Source: DTU089 sp002440045
Lineage (GTDB): Bacteria; Bacillota; Clostridia; Oscillospirales; Acutalibacteraceae
Direction: 5' to 3'
Length of the DNA: 16,848 nt
Assembly: GCA_937885695.1 (NCBI GenBank)
Contig: CALABP010000068.1
Span: forward strand, 1-16,848
Positions 1 to 7,805 of the stretch are shown piece after piece. Within the stretch, counting starts at the first letter, position 1. Each line of letters opens with the position of its first letter. The notes beneath the pieces were generated by a model. That model was not told the DNA's origin. It saw only the letters and a list, made by a program, of their open reading frames with translations, and searched no databases. The position numbers were made by a program, and so were the translations under genes.

Positions 1-21
1 AGGGGAACGCTTACGCGTTCC

Positions 22-170
22 GGCGGGCGGCAGGTTGCCGCCCCTACGGGAACGATAGGAAAATCGGCGCGGAAAACATAAAGTTTTTGCGTGGAAAGAC
101 CTATATAAAAATCAAAATTCTGTAAAATGAAAACCCCGTGTTCGGACAAAAATCTGTTCACGGGGTTCAT
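22..170 (+). repeat. Long repeat, copy 1 (inverted partner at 12762-12908)
   Basis: About 145 bases starting in a GGGCGGCA hairpin and running through CCTACGGGAACGATAGG, a T-rich stretch and the hairpin at 132-167. They match the reverse complement of 12762-12908 closely, at nearly 90 percent by eye with a few small indels. The two copies face each other across about 12.6 kb. Confidence 0.8.
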
Positions 171-178
171 TTTATTAT
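132..178. terminator. Terminator-like hairpin, repeat copy 1
   Basis: AACCCCGTG (132-140) pairs perfectly with CACGGGGTT (159-167), followed on the plus strand by CATTTTATT. On the minus strand the stem is followed by TTCATTTT. It belongs to a family of five similar hairpins in the window, and its C-G pair at the variable position differs from the T-A pair of copies 2 and 3. Confidence 0.55.
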
Positions 179-445
179 GATGTGAAAATGATAAAACGCG
201 GTTTTGGTTTTTTTCTTCGTAGGGGCGGCAATCTGCCGCCCGCCGGAACGCGAAAGCGTTCCCATGGCTCCCGCGCAGCGGGTACAATGGCTAACGGCTA
301 ACAGCCAGTAGCTAACAGCTCTTATGGCAATCTGCCGCCCGCCAAAAATGCGAAGCATTTTTCCGATATACACCGCGCTTTGCGCGGATACAATCGCGGT
401 GAAACCGCGTAGCTAATAGCTAATAGCCAACGGCTAACGGCTGAC

Positions 446-496
446 AACAAAACCCTGTGAAGCGGAAAACACATCCGTTCACAGGGCTCTTTTTAT
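446..496. terminator. Terminator-like hairpin, repeat copy 2, probable end of the T-box operon
   Basis: CCCTGTGAA..CGGA (from 453) pairs with TCCG..TCACAGGG (to 487). Plus-strand reading gives CTCTTTTT after the stem and minus-strand reading gives TTTTGTTG, so it could stop transcription from both sides. It is the first terminator-like structure downstream of the leftward aminotransferase gene. Confidence 0.6.
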
Positions 497-537
497 AACA
501 ATATGAAAATGACAATATGCAAGTTACCGCCACGCAG

Positions 538-602
538 GCTAAAAGCTAACAGCTAACAGCTAAAAGCTAACGGCTCGCACGGCAACGCCGTGCTAACGGC
601 TA
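538..602 (-). repeat. GTTAGCT heptamer array next to the aminotransferase stop codon
   Basis: Read on the minus strand this is a run of imperfect seven-base units (GTTAGCT, GTTAGCC, TTTAGCT) interrupted by a GCACGGC/GCCGTGC hairpin. It begins within a few bases of the TGA of the leftward aminotransferase gene and is oriented so that each unit shows TAG on that gene's coding strand. Confidence 0.75.
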
Positions 603-607
603 CCCGC

Positions 608-1763
608 TCACTTGCCCATTATTTTCCCGATGTTTTCAAGTCTTGAAAGCGCTTCGTTAAGGGTTTCGTCCTTTTTTGCGAAGTGAACGCGGACGATGTT
701 GTTTATATCCTCATTGAAGAAAGAACTGCCGGGAACGCACGCAACGCCGACTTCGCGAGCCATTTTTTCGCAGAAATCAACATCCGACTGACCCTTTTTA
801 ATGTAGGGCGAAATGTCGGCAAGAACGAAATACGCGCCCTGGGGGTCTGTGTAGGGAATGCCTATGCGCGAAAGGCCGTCGGTGAAAAGCTTTTTCATAT
901 GGGCATAGTGGTCGCCGAACTCTTTATAATAGCTGTCGGGCATTGTAAGACCCTTAACAGCCGCCTCCATAAGGGGCGAAGCCGCACCGACCGTGTTGAA
1001 GTCGTGGTACTGCTTGATTCTGTCCATAATATTTTTCGGCGCGGTGGCGTAGCCGAGCCTCCAGCCGGTTATTGAATAAGTCTTTGAAAGGCTTGAGCAG
1101 CTTACGGTGCGCTCCCACATTCCGGGAAGAGTCGCCATATATGTGTGCGTGTGACCTTCGTAGATTATATGTTCATAAACCTCGTCCATAATGGCATAAA
1201 CGTCATATTTTTTGCAAAGGTCTGCGATAAACGTAAGCTCTTCTTTTGTGAACACCTTGCCGCTCGGGTTTGAGGGGTTGCAAATAAGAATAGCCTTTGC
1301 GCCGCTCAAGCACGGCGGGGTCAAAGTTGAACTCCGGCGGAACAAGCGGAACAAACACCGGCTCAACGCCCGCCATAATCGCCTGCGCCTTGTAGTTTTC
1401 AAAATAAGGTGAGAAAAGAATTATTTTGTCACCCGGATTTGTTAACGCAAAAATTGTGTCTACCATGGCTTCTGTCGAGCCGATTGTAACAACCATTTCG
1501 GTTTCGGGATCGATGTCAATCCCCATAAAGCGTTTAAGCTTTTTTGAAAGCGCCTGTCTGAAATTGGGCGCGCCCATTGTTATGGGGTATTGGTGCGGGC
1601 CGAGCGCGCTTACTTCGGCAAGCCTGTCGGTAAGCTCCTTCGGCGGGTCAAAATCGGGGAAGCCCTGCGCAAGGTTGATTGCGCCGCAGCCTATTGCTAT
1701 ACGCGTCATTCGGCGAATGACGGAATCTGTAAAATACTGATTTTTCCTGCTCATTTCCTGCAT
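608..1763 (-). pseudogene. Class I/II aminotransferase (aromatic-type), frameshifted
   Basis: PLP-dependent fold-type I aminotransferase, expected to interconvert an aromatic amino acid and its 2-keto acid in the cytosol. The N-terminal part (from 1763) has INLAQGFPDFDPP and the QYPITMG and IGSTEA stretches. The C-terminal part has ICNPSNPSGK, DEVYEHIIYEG, the PLP-lysine motif SLSKTYSITGWRLGYA and a late NIVRVHFA arginine. The two halves are in different frames and meet near 1300-1307. Homologues have about six residues between the 'LE' of FDPAVLE and 'KAIL', where only four bases remain, so I infer a loss of about 14 bases. All catalytic segments are otherwise intact, so an assembly error is as likely as a true pseudogene. 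I chose ATG 1763 because AAAGGA lies about 9 bases upstream; the GTG at 1781 overlaps that site. It is the last gene of the T-box operon, about 15 bases after the ACT gene. Confidence 0.85.
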
Positions 1764-1777
1764 AATATCATATCCTT

Positions 1778-2197
1778 TCACTGTGCTAAGTTGTCGGCGG
1801 ATTTCAAAAGACCTTTTTCGACAGCTTTTTCAAACGGAGCGTTGTCCTTGAATTTAAAAATCATATAAGCAAGCGACTCGCGGCTGCCGAAAACGGAATA
1901 CATATATTCAATATCTGCGCCGTTTTCGCTGAGAATATGCAAAACCTCGTTAAGTCCGCCTGCGCGGTCGGGAACGGCAACCGCTTCGACCGTGTTTTCG
2001 GAAACGACAAAGCCCGCCTCGGATAAAATGCGAAAAGCCTTGTCGCCGTCGTCGGCAATAAGCCGCAAAACGCCGTAGTCAACCGTTTCGGCAATGTTAA
2101 CGGCGCGCATATTTACGCCGTTTTTTGAAAGAATGTCGGTTATCTGCACAAGCTGACCCGTGCGGTTTTCAAGAAAGACCGAAAGCTGTTTTATCAT
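1778..2197 (-). CDS. Tandem ACT-domain protein
   Basis: A 139-residue protein made of two ACT modules. The first starts MIKQLSVFLENRTGQLVQI and the second contains VPDRAGGLNEVLHIL followed by a YMY..FGS segment. Such stand-alone double-ACT proteins commonly bind amino acids and often sit beside paaK and iorAB in anaerobes. The role here is inferred to be sensing an aromatic amino acid or modulating a partner enzyme; no catalytic domain is present. ATG 2197 is preferred over an upstream in-frame start at 2233 because GGGAGGA sits about 6 bases before it and the ACT fold begins immediately. The gene starts 14 bases after the PaaK stop and is followed at once by the aminotransferase, so translation is probably coupled. 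Confidence 0.85.
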   Translation of the reverse strand: MIKQLSVFLENRTGQLVQITDILSKNGVNMRAVNIAETVDYGVLRLIADDGDKAFRILSEAGFVVSENTVEAVAVPDRAGGLNEVLHILSENGADIEYMYSVFGSRESLAYMIFKFKDNAPFEKAVEKGLLKSADNLAQ

Positions 2198-2210
2198 TAA
2201 AAATCCTCCC

Positions 2211-3503
2211 TCAGTTAAGATTTCGTTTATCAATAACGCGTTTTGCCTTGCCCTCGCTTCTTGTAAGCGTCCTCGGAGAAACGATTCTGACTTTTGCTTT
2301 TATGCCGAGCATTGTTTTAAGAGCCGAAACAAGCTCTTTTTCTTTTTCGGCAATTTTGCCTAAGGAGTCCGAGAAATTCTCCTGAGTCATTTCAACAAGA
2401 ACCTCAAGCGTGTCGGTGTTGTTCACGCGGTCGATTATTATCTGATAGTTTGCGGGATAGCCGTTTGAAAGAAGTACTTCTTCAATCTGCGACGGGAAGA
2501 CGTTTACGCCCCTTATGATGAGCATATCGTCGCTTCTGCCGCCGGGCTTGTTCATTCTTATATGGGTGCATCCGCATTTGCATTTTTCGGGCTTTAAAGA
2601 GCAAATGTCTCTTGTGCGGTAGCGAATAACGGGGAACGCTTCTTTAGTAAGCGACGTGAAAACAAGCTCGCCCGTGCTGCCCTCGGGAAGCACTTCGCCC
2701 GTGTCGGGGTCGATAACTTCAACAATAAAATTATCTTCTCTTATGTGCATGCCGCTTTTTTCTTTACACTCGCACGCAACGCCCGGCCCGAGAACCTCTG
2801 AAAGGCCGTAGATGTCATAAGCGTCGATATTAAGGCCTTTTTCAATATCCTTTCGCATATTTTCCGTCCACGGCTCTGCGCCGAAAATTCCCACGCGAAG
2901 CTTAAGCTTGTCTTTAACGCCCATGTTTTCAATTTCTTCGGCAAGATAAAGCGCATAAGACGGCGTGCAGAAAAGCACGGTAACGCCGAAATCAATCATC
3001 GTCTGAATTTGAAGCGCCGTGTTGCCCGTTGACATCGGCACAACCGTCGCGCCGACCTTTTCGGCACCCGCGTGCGCGCCGAAGCCGCCCGTGAAAAGTC
3101 CGTAGCCGAACGAAACCTGAACAACGTCGTTCTTTCCTACGCCCACCGCGCGAAGCATACGCGCAATGCACTCTGCCCACATATCGAGGTCATTTTTTGT
3201 GTAGCCCACAACAATTCTTTTGCCCGTTGTGCCGGAGGAGGCGTGAACTCTCACAACATTTTCCATCAGCTCTGCAAAAAGCCCGTAGGGGTAATAATCG
3301 CGAAGGTCGTTTTTATATGAAAAGGGGAGCTTTGAAAGGTCCTCAATACCTTTTATATCGTCGGGTTTAAGCCCCATTTCATCCATTCTTTTTCTGAAGC
3401 ACTCAACGCGCTCATACGAACGCTTTACCTGCTTTACAAGGCGTTCGCTCTGAAGCGCTTTAAGCTTATCTCTTTTGAGAGTGTCTATATCATTATACTG
3501 CAT
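2211..3503 (-). CDS. paaK: Phenylacetate-CoA ligase (PaaK family)
   Basis: AMP-forming ligase that activates phenylacetate or a related arylacetate with ATP and CoA to arylacetyl-CoA. The 430 residues match the family length. Visible motifs are the P-loop SSGTTGK (89-95), the adenylate-binding YGLSEVLGPG (232-241), TGELVFTSL with the RYRTRD segment (278-299), GRSDDMLIIRGVNVFPSQIE (322-341) with a KCKCGC cysteine cluster just before it, and the C-terminal lysine region RSEGKAKRV (415-423). Start ATG 3503 has AGGTGA six bases upstream, and that site overlaps the iorB stop codon. It sits between iorB and the ACT gene. Given the Phe T-box, I infer it feeds phenylacetyl-CoA to IorAB for phenylalanine synthesis; the textbook role beside IOR is handling arylacetyl-CoA made during amino acid breakdown. 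Substrate preference cannot be read from the sequence. Confidence 0.92.
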   Translation of the reverse strand: MQYNDIDTLKRDKLKALQSERLVKQVKRSYERVECFRKRMDEMGLKPDDIKGIEDLSKLPFSYKNDLRDYYPYGLFAELMENVVRVHASSGTTGKRIVVGYTKNDLDMWAECIARMLRAVGVGKNDVVQVSFGYGLFTGGFGAHAGAEKVGATVVPMSTGNTALQIQTMIDFGVTVLFCTPSYALYLAEEIENMGVKDKLKLRVGIFGAEPWTENMRKDIEKGLNIDAYDIYGLSEVLGPGVACECKEKSGMHIREDNFIVEVIDPDTGEVLPEGSTGELVFTSLTKEAFPVIRYRTRDICSLKPEKCKCGCTHIRMNKPGGRSDDMLIIRGVNVFPSQIEEVLLSNGYPANYQIIIDRVNNTDTLEVLVEMTQENFSDSLGKIAEKEKELVSALKTMLGIKAKVRIVSPRTLTRSEGKAKRVIDKRNLN

Positions 3504-3509
3504 GTTTTC

Positions 3510-4085
3510 TCACCTGTCAAAATTATAGCCCAGCTCAAACGCCTTTAAATTCATTTCGGCAAATTTTTCGGGAACGGTCTTTAAAAGCGTTTTTACCCAG
3601 CTTTCATAAGGAATGTCGGTGCTTTTTGCAAGAACGCCTATAAGCACAACGTTTACTGTTTTAATGCTTCCCGCTTCTTTTGCAAGCTTTAATGCGTCGA
3701 GCGAAGTAACGCTGCACATTTCTTTTAACTTTTCTATGATGTTTTCGGGGTAATCTGCGGCGCCTGTTATAACGGGCATGGGGTTAATCTTTTGCTCGTT
3801 TACGATTATTCTGCCGCCCTTTTTAAGCCACGGCAGTGCGCGGTATGCTTCAAGCTGTTCAAACGCAAGAATAATATCCGCTTCGCCCTTGTCAATAACG
3901 GGCGAATAAACCTTATCGCCGAATTTTACATATGTAACGACGCTTCCGCCGCGCTGGCTCATTCCGTGAACCTCCGAGACTTTAACGTCAAAGCCCTCGT
4001 CAATAACGGCGTTTCCGAGAATACGGCTTGCAAGGAGGGTGCCCTGACCGCCGACGCCGACAATCATAATACTTGTTGTTTTCAT
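3510..4085 (-). CDS. iorB: Indolepyruvate/arylpyruvate:ferredoxin oxidoreductase, beta subunit
   Basis: A 191-residue gamma-domain-type subunit of the ketoacid:ferredoxin oxidoreductase superfamily, partner of the IorA encoded immediately upstream. It carries MIVGVGGQGTLLASRIL (residues 7-23), VSEVHGMSQRGGSVVTYV and AFEQLEAYRALPWLKKGG, all typical of IorB. The length is standard. Start ATG 4085 is chosen because AGGAG lies about 10 bases upstream and the family core starts directly after it; an in-frame start at 4130 would add a basic tail and lie inside iorA. The 7-base gap from the iorA stop implies coupled synthesis of the two subunits. Confidence 0.93.
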   Translation of the reverse strand: MKTTSIMIVGVGGQGTLLASRILGNAVIDEGFDVKVSEVHGMSQRGGSVVTYVKFGDKVYSPVIDKGEADIILAFEQLEAYRALPWLKKGGRIIVNEQKINPMPVITGAADYPENIIEKLKEMCSVTSLDALKLAKEAGSIKTVNVVLIGVLAKSTDIPYESWVKTLLKTVPEKFAEMNLKAFELGYNFDR

Positions 4086-4092
4086 AACAGTC

Positions 4093-5847
4093 TCACTCCT
4101 TTTTTTCAATCGCCTTAAACGGGCAAACACCTGTGCAAAGCGAGCAGCCGTTGCACTGTGTTCTGTCTATTTTAACTGCGCCCGTTTCTTTTTCTACGCT
4201 GATGGCGGGGCAGCCGAGCTTCATACAAAGCTTGCATTTTTTGCATTTTTCCGAATTGATTTCGCAGTGACCTGTGTATTTTACGGTTTTTAAGAGAGCG
4301 CACGGGCGCTGTGCGATTATAACGGAAACCTCGTTTGCCGCTGTTTCTTCTTTAACCGTTTTTTCAAAAGCCTTAACGTCGAACGGGTCAACAACCGTAA
4401 CGCGGCGAACGCCGATAGCTTCGCAAAGCTTTACAAGGTCTGTGCCGACCGTCTTTTCTTTGCGGATTGTATAGCCTGTCGTGGGGTTGTCCTGGTGGCC
4501 GGTCATACCGGTGATTGAGTTGTCAAGAATTATTACGGTGTTTGCGCCCTTGTTATAAACAATATCGGTAAGCGCGGTGATGCCCGAGTGCATAAACGTC
4601 GAGTCGCCGATAACCGAAACAAGGCGCTTGTTAAATTCGCTGCCGCGAACCTTCGCCATACCGTGGGCGGCGCTGACTGACGCACCCATACAAATTGTTG
4701 TGTCTACAGAGTCAAGCGGGGCTACCGCGCCGAGCGTATAACAGCCGATGTCGCCCGAAACCGTAAGACCGAGCTTTTTAAGCACGAAAAACGTTGCTCT
4801 GTGGGGGCAGCCGGGGCAAAGCACGGGCGGACGGTTCGGAACAGCCTCTTTGGGCGCGGCGCTTTCGGGGGCAGCTTCGCCTTTTATTACTTTTCTTATC
4901 ATATTGGGTGAATATTCGCCCAAAGGCGTAAAGCATTCTTTTCCGCAAACGTCAAGACCCGCTTCGCGGCAAATGCCCTCTATAAAGCCGTCAAGCTCTT
5001 CAACAACATAAACCTTTTTGCATTTTTTTGCAAAATCTTTAAGCAGCTTTGCGCTTATCGGGAAAACAAGACCGAGCTTTAAGTAATTAACGCTGTCGCC
5101 CAACGCTTCTTTTGCATATTGATAAGAAATTCCCGCGGTGATAACGCCAACTTCGCTGCCGTTCATTTCGACTGTGTTAAGCGGCGTTTTTTCGGAGTAC
5201 TCTGTAAGCGCTTTTGTGCGCTCCTCCACAACGACGTGGCGCTTTATCGCCATTGCGGGCATCATAACGTTTTTCGGAACGTCTTTTTTGTAGTCTTTAA
5301 GCGGAGCTTCTTCACGGCCGCAAAGCTCCACAAGGCTTTGAGAGTGCGACACGCGCGTTGAAAGCCTTATAAAAACAGGTGTATCAAACTGCTCGCTTAA
5401 AGAAAACGCAAGCTTTGTGTATTCTTTGCATTCCGATGAGTCCGACGGCTCAAGCATGGGTATTTTTGAAGCGCGCGCATAGTGGCGCGAGTCCTGCTCG
5501 TTTTGCGAGGAGTGCATTCCGGGGTCGTCGGCAACGCAAAATACCGCGCCGCCGTTAACGCCTATGTAGCTGTCGGTAAAAACGGGGTCAGCCATAACGT
5601 TAAGACCGACGTGCTTGCAGCAGGTCATTGCCCTTGCGCCCGCAATCGCCGCGCCCACAACGGCTTCTGCCGCAACCTTTTCGTTGGGCGCCCACTCAAC
5701 ATAAACCTCGTTTTCGGGATATTTCGCCATACATTCGGTTATTTCGGTGCTCGGCGTTCCCGGGTATGAGGAAACGAATTTTACGCCCGCCTCATATGCG
5801 CCGCGTGCAACGGCGTCGTTGCCGAGCAAAAGTTTTTTTGTACTCAT
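4093..5847 (-). CDS. iorA: Indolepyruvate/arylpyruvate:ferredoxin oxidoreductase, alpha subunit
   Basis: TPP- and iron-sulfur-containing catalytic subunit that interconverts an arylpyruvate plus CoA with arylacetyl-CoA, CO2 and reduced ferredoxin. The 584 residues are near the family norm. The N-terminal pyrimidine domain begins LLLGNDAVARGAYEAG and has SSYPGTPSTE. The CPGCPHR motif is at 344-350, and the TPP-binding GDIGCYTLG (365-373) and GDSTF...DNS (414-444) follow. Two C-terminal ferredoxin-type clusters are visible: C535-x2-C538-x2-C541-x4-C546-P and C565-x2-C568-x2-C571-x3-C575-P, the shortened spacing of the first being typical of IorA. ATG 5847 has AGAGGT upstream; a longer in-frame start at 5880 overlaps the preceding gene and lacks a family match. 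Oxygen-labile chemistry fits a strict anaerobe. Direction is discussed in the findings. Confidence 0.95.
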   Translation of the reverse strand: MSTKKLLLGNDAVARGAYEAGVKFVSSYPGTPSTEITECMAKYPENEVYVEWAPNEKVAAEAVVGAAIAGARAMTCCKHVGLNVMADPVFTDSYIGVNGGAVFCVADDPGMHSSQNEQDSRHYARASKIPMLEPSDSSECKEYTKLAFSLSEQFDTPVFIRLSTRVSHSQSLVELCGREEAPLKDYKKDVPKNVMMPAMAIKRHVVVEERTKALTEYSEKTPLNTVEMNGSEVGVITAGISYQYAKEALGDSVNYLKLGLVFPISAKLLKDFAKKCKKVYVVEELDGFIEGICREAGLDVCGKECFTPLGEYSPNMIRKVIKGEAAPESAAPKEAVPNRPPVLCPGCPHRATFFVLKKLGLTVSGDIGCYTLGAVAPLDSVDTTICMGASVSAAHGMAKVRGSEFNKRLVSVIGDSTFMHSGITALTDIVYNKGANTVIILDNSITGMTGHQDNPTTGYTIRKEKTVGTDLVKLCEAIGVRRVTVVDPFDVKAFEKTVKEETAANEVSVIIAQRPCALLKTVKYTGHCEINSEKCKKCKLCMKLGCPAISVEKETGAVKIDRTQCNGCSLCTGVCPFKAIEKKE

Positions 5848-5869
5848 ATTTTTTACCTCTTTAAGAAAA

Positions 5870-7504
5870 TTACATTTCAATCTGCTGTGCGACTACGCTT
5901 TCGCCGCAGTATTTTTCGCGAAGCTTCGGCTTTTCGATTTTGCCGGTGGGGTTGCGCGGAATTTTGTCAAAAATTATTTTTTTCGGCCGCTTGTACCGCG
6001 GAAGAGCCGCGCAAAAGCTTTCTATTTCGCTCTGCGAGCAGCTTTCGCCGTCTTTAAGCTCTATAATTGCCGCGGGAATTTCACCGAGACGGCGGTCGGG
6101 AAGCCCTATTACGGCAACGTCTTTAATTTTTTCGTACTGTCTTAAAAAGTCCTCAATCTGAACGGGATAAAGGTTTTCGCCGCCCATAATAATAACGTCT
6201 TTTTTGCGGTCGACAAGGAAAATAAATCCGTCGTCATCCTCAACCGCCATATCTCCCGTGAAAAGCCAGCCGTCGGAAAGCACTTTTTCGGTAGCTTCGG
6301 GGTTTTTGTAATATTCAATCATAACGCCGGGGCCTTTTACCGCAAGCTCGCCTACGCAGCCGCGCTTAACGTCGCGGCGGTTTTCATCGACAATGCGCGT
6401 CTCCCAAAGATAGCCCGCTTTGCCTATTGCGCCGACCTTTTCAGTGTTGCCCACGCCAAGGTGAACGCACCCCGGCCCCAGCGACTCGCTCAAGCCGTAG
6501 TTTGTGTCGTATTCGTGATGGGGAAAGACCTTTAACCAACGCTTTATAAGGCTCGGCGGCACAGGCTGTGCGCCGATGTGCATAAGCCGCCATTGGTCAA
6601 GAAGAAAGTGGTCAAGCTTTATTTTGCCCGAATCAATATCGTCTAAAATATCCTGCACCCACGGCACAAGAAGCCAGACTATGGTGCATTTTTCTTCGGT
6701 TACGGCTCTTAAAATCCACTCGGGCTTTGTACCTCTTAAAAGAACGGCCTTGCCGCCCGTTAAAAGACTGCCGAACCAGTGCATTTTTGCGCCCGTGTGA
6801 TAAAGCGGCGGAATGCACAAAAACACGTCGTCGTGCGTTTGCGAATGATGGTGCTGTTCTGTAAGGCACGACGCAACAAGTGCCGAATGCTTGTGTAAAA
6901 TGGCTTTGGGAAAGCCCGTTGTGCCCGAAGAAAAGTAAATTGCCGCTTCGTCGTCGGGCGAAAGCTCCACAGGCGGAAGGCTTGAAGAACAAAAGCCTGC
7001 AAGCTTAAAGCAATTTTCGGCATAGGGCGGCTCGTTTCTTCCGACAAAAAACATTGCGCGAAGCGACACGTCGCCCTGAACGGCGTCAATACGCTCAACA
7101 AATTCGGGCCCGAAAAACAAAACCTCAACGTCGGCAAGCGAAAGGCAATATTTGATTTCGTCGGAAGAATAACGGTAGTTCATCGGAACGACAATTGCGC
7201 CCGCCTTTAAAATTCCGAAATATATCGGCAAAAATTCAAGGCAGTTCATCATAAGCACCGCTATTTTTGTGCCGCGCTTTATACCTCTGCTTAAAAGAAG
7301 ATTTGCAATGCGGTTTGCCCTGCGGTCAAAATCCTTCCAGCTCATTTCGCGGCGATAGGGCGCGTCGGGGCGCGCGCCGAGAACAAGGCTCATTTCGCGC
7401 CATGTCACGGCTTTGTCGCGCTCTTCGGACGGGTTGATTTCAACAAGCGCGGTTTCGTCGCCGTAAAGACGCGCGTTTTTTTCAAGAAAATCGGTAATAA
7501 CCAA
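5870..7504 (-). CDS. AMP-forming acyl/aryl-CoA synthetase (FadD-like)
   Basis: First gene of the operon, a 544-residue ANL-superfamily ligase. Motifs in order: SSGTTGFPKAILH (192-204), NYGLSESLGPG (335-345), DGWLFTGDMA (411-420), DRKKDVIIMGGENLYPVQIE (432-451) and the catalytic-lysine motif RNPTGKIEK (517-525, K522). The N-terminus has an approximately 20-residue segment between two WRE/REMSW-like stretches (about 35-58). The family assignment is secure but the acid substrate is not; medium/long-chain or aryl acids are both possible. The start is TTG at 7504, because GGAGGA (7516-7511) lies 6 bases before it and the ligase fold starts MVITDFLEKNARLYGDE; the TTG at 7522 would put the Shine-Dalgarno inside the gene. 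It lies just downstream of the T-box terminator and 23 bases before the IorA start codon. Confidence 0.9.
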   Translation of the reverse strand: MVITDFLEKNARLYGDETALVEINPSEERDKAVTWREMSLVLGARPDAPYRREMSWKDFDRRANRIANLLLSRGIKRGTKIAVLMMNCLEFLPIYFGILKAGAIVVPMNYRYSSDEIKYCLSLADVEVLFFGPEFVERIDAVQGDVSLRAMFFVGRNEPPYAENCFKLAGFCSSSLPPVELSPDDEAAIYFSSGTTGFPKAILHKHSALVASCLTEQHHHSQTHDDVFLCIPPLYHTGAKMHWFGSLLTGGKAVLLRGTKPEWILRAVTEEKCTIVWLLVPWVQDILDDIDSGKIKLDHFLLDQWRLMHIGAQPVPPSLIKRWLKVFPHHEYDTNYGLSESLGPGCVHLGVGNTEKVGAIGKAGYLWETRIVDENRRDVKRGCVGELAVKGPGVMIEYYKNPEATEKVLSDGWLFTGDMAVEDDDGFIFLVDRKKDVIIMGGENLYPVQIEDFLRQYEKIKDVAVIGLPDRRLGEIPAAIIELKDGESCSQSEIESFCAALPRYKRPKKIIFDKIPRNPTGKIEKPKLREKYCGESVVAQQIEM

Positions 7505-7530
7505 AACAATTCCTCCGAACAAATAATATC

Positions 7531-7568
7531 AAAACAAAAGCCCTCTTCGCAAAATAATGCGAAGAGGG
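7531..7568 (-). terminator. T-box intrinsic terminator
   Basis: On the minus strand CCCTCTTCGC (7568-7559) pairs perfectly with GCGAAGAGGG (7550-7541) around an 8-base loop, followed by CTTTTGTTTT. It lies directly after the T-box sequence and before the first gene, so it is the regulated terminator of the switch. Confidence 0.93.
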
Positions 7569-7799
7569 CGAAAAATCGCGGTACCACCTCTGTTTGCCGC
7601 CTCGGCGGCCTCACAAGACACAAAAAATATCTTTTTGCTGTAACGGGCAACCCCGTCTGCCCTTACTGAAGATTTCGGGACAGCTGCTCTAAAATGAATT
7701 CGGATAAAACTTCGCCGATTGCCTTGCACCGACCGGCAATTCTCTTGCGGCTATTTAATATCTTACTTGTTTTTGTCACTGCATTTATAGGTGTTCTTT
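7531..7799 (-). promoter_or_regulatory. T-box riboswitch, phenylalanine-specific (specifier TTC)
   Basis: The leader RNA of the leftward operon. The T-box motif AGGTGGTACCGCG is at 7589-7577, with GCGG (7600-7597) positioned to pair with its CCGC and expose the TGGT bulge that would bind an uncharged ACCA tRNA end. Stem I features are AAGTAA (7768-7763), AGAGA (7745-7741), an ATTGCC/GGCAAT apical hairpin with GGTGCAAGG in its distal loop (7730-7722), and GATA/TATC closing the specifier loop. The specifier bulge reads GAATTCA with codon TTC at 7698-7696, which is Phe. A stem III candidate is GTAAGGGCA with TGCCCGTTAC (7666-7640). Low charged tRNA-Phe should favour readthrough into the acyl-CoA synthetase and iorAB genes. 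Confidence 0.92.
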
Positions 7800-7805
7800 T
7801 CATTC

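Larger units (their letters stand above)
1..607. repeat. Composite repeat block downstream of the aminotransferase
   Basis: No credible gene is visible; the block is a mosaic of repeat modules also found at 12416-13248 and 16650-16848. It contains GC-rich hairpins such as GGAACGC/GCGTTCC (4-21 and 245-262), GGGCGGCA/TGCCGCCC-type modules (about 24-45 and 221-245), AAAAATGC/GCATTTTT (344-362) and GCACGGC/GCCGTGC (around 577-591). Heptamer arrays lie at about 289-320, 411-444, 538-575 and 591-602, and two terminator-like hairpins at 132-167 and 453-487. The short open frame on the minus strand at 167-373 is built entirely of repeat sequence and is not a gene. Confidence 0.85.

Noticed and set aside
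683..1075. Plus-strand open frames opposite the aminotransferase, iorA, PaaK and other genes
   Set aside because: They mirror the reading frames of well-supported genes, have no ribosome binding sites of note and show no recognisable protein family.
7696..7698. Tyr or Trp specificity of the T-box
   Set aside because: The specifier position reads TTC. No TAC or TGG sits in the specifier loop register, and the T-box bulge requires discriminator A, unlike typical tRNA-Trp.
7405..7729. Small minus-strand reading frames inside the T-box leader
   Set aside because: They run through the conserved T-box structure and terminator, and no Shine-Dalgarno supports a leader peptide.
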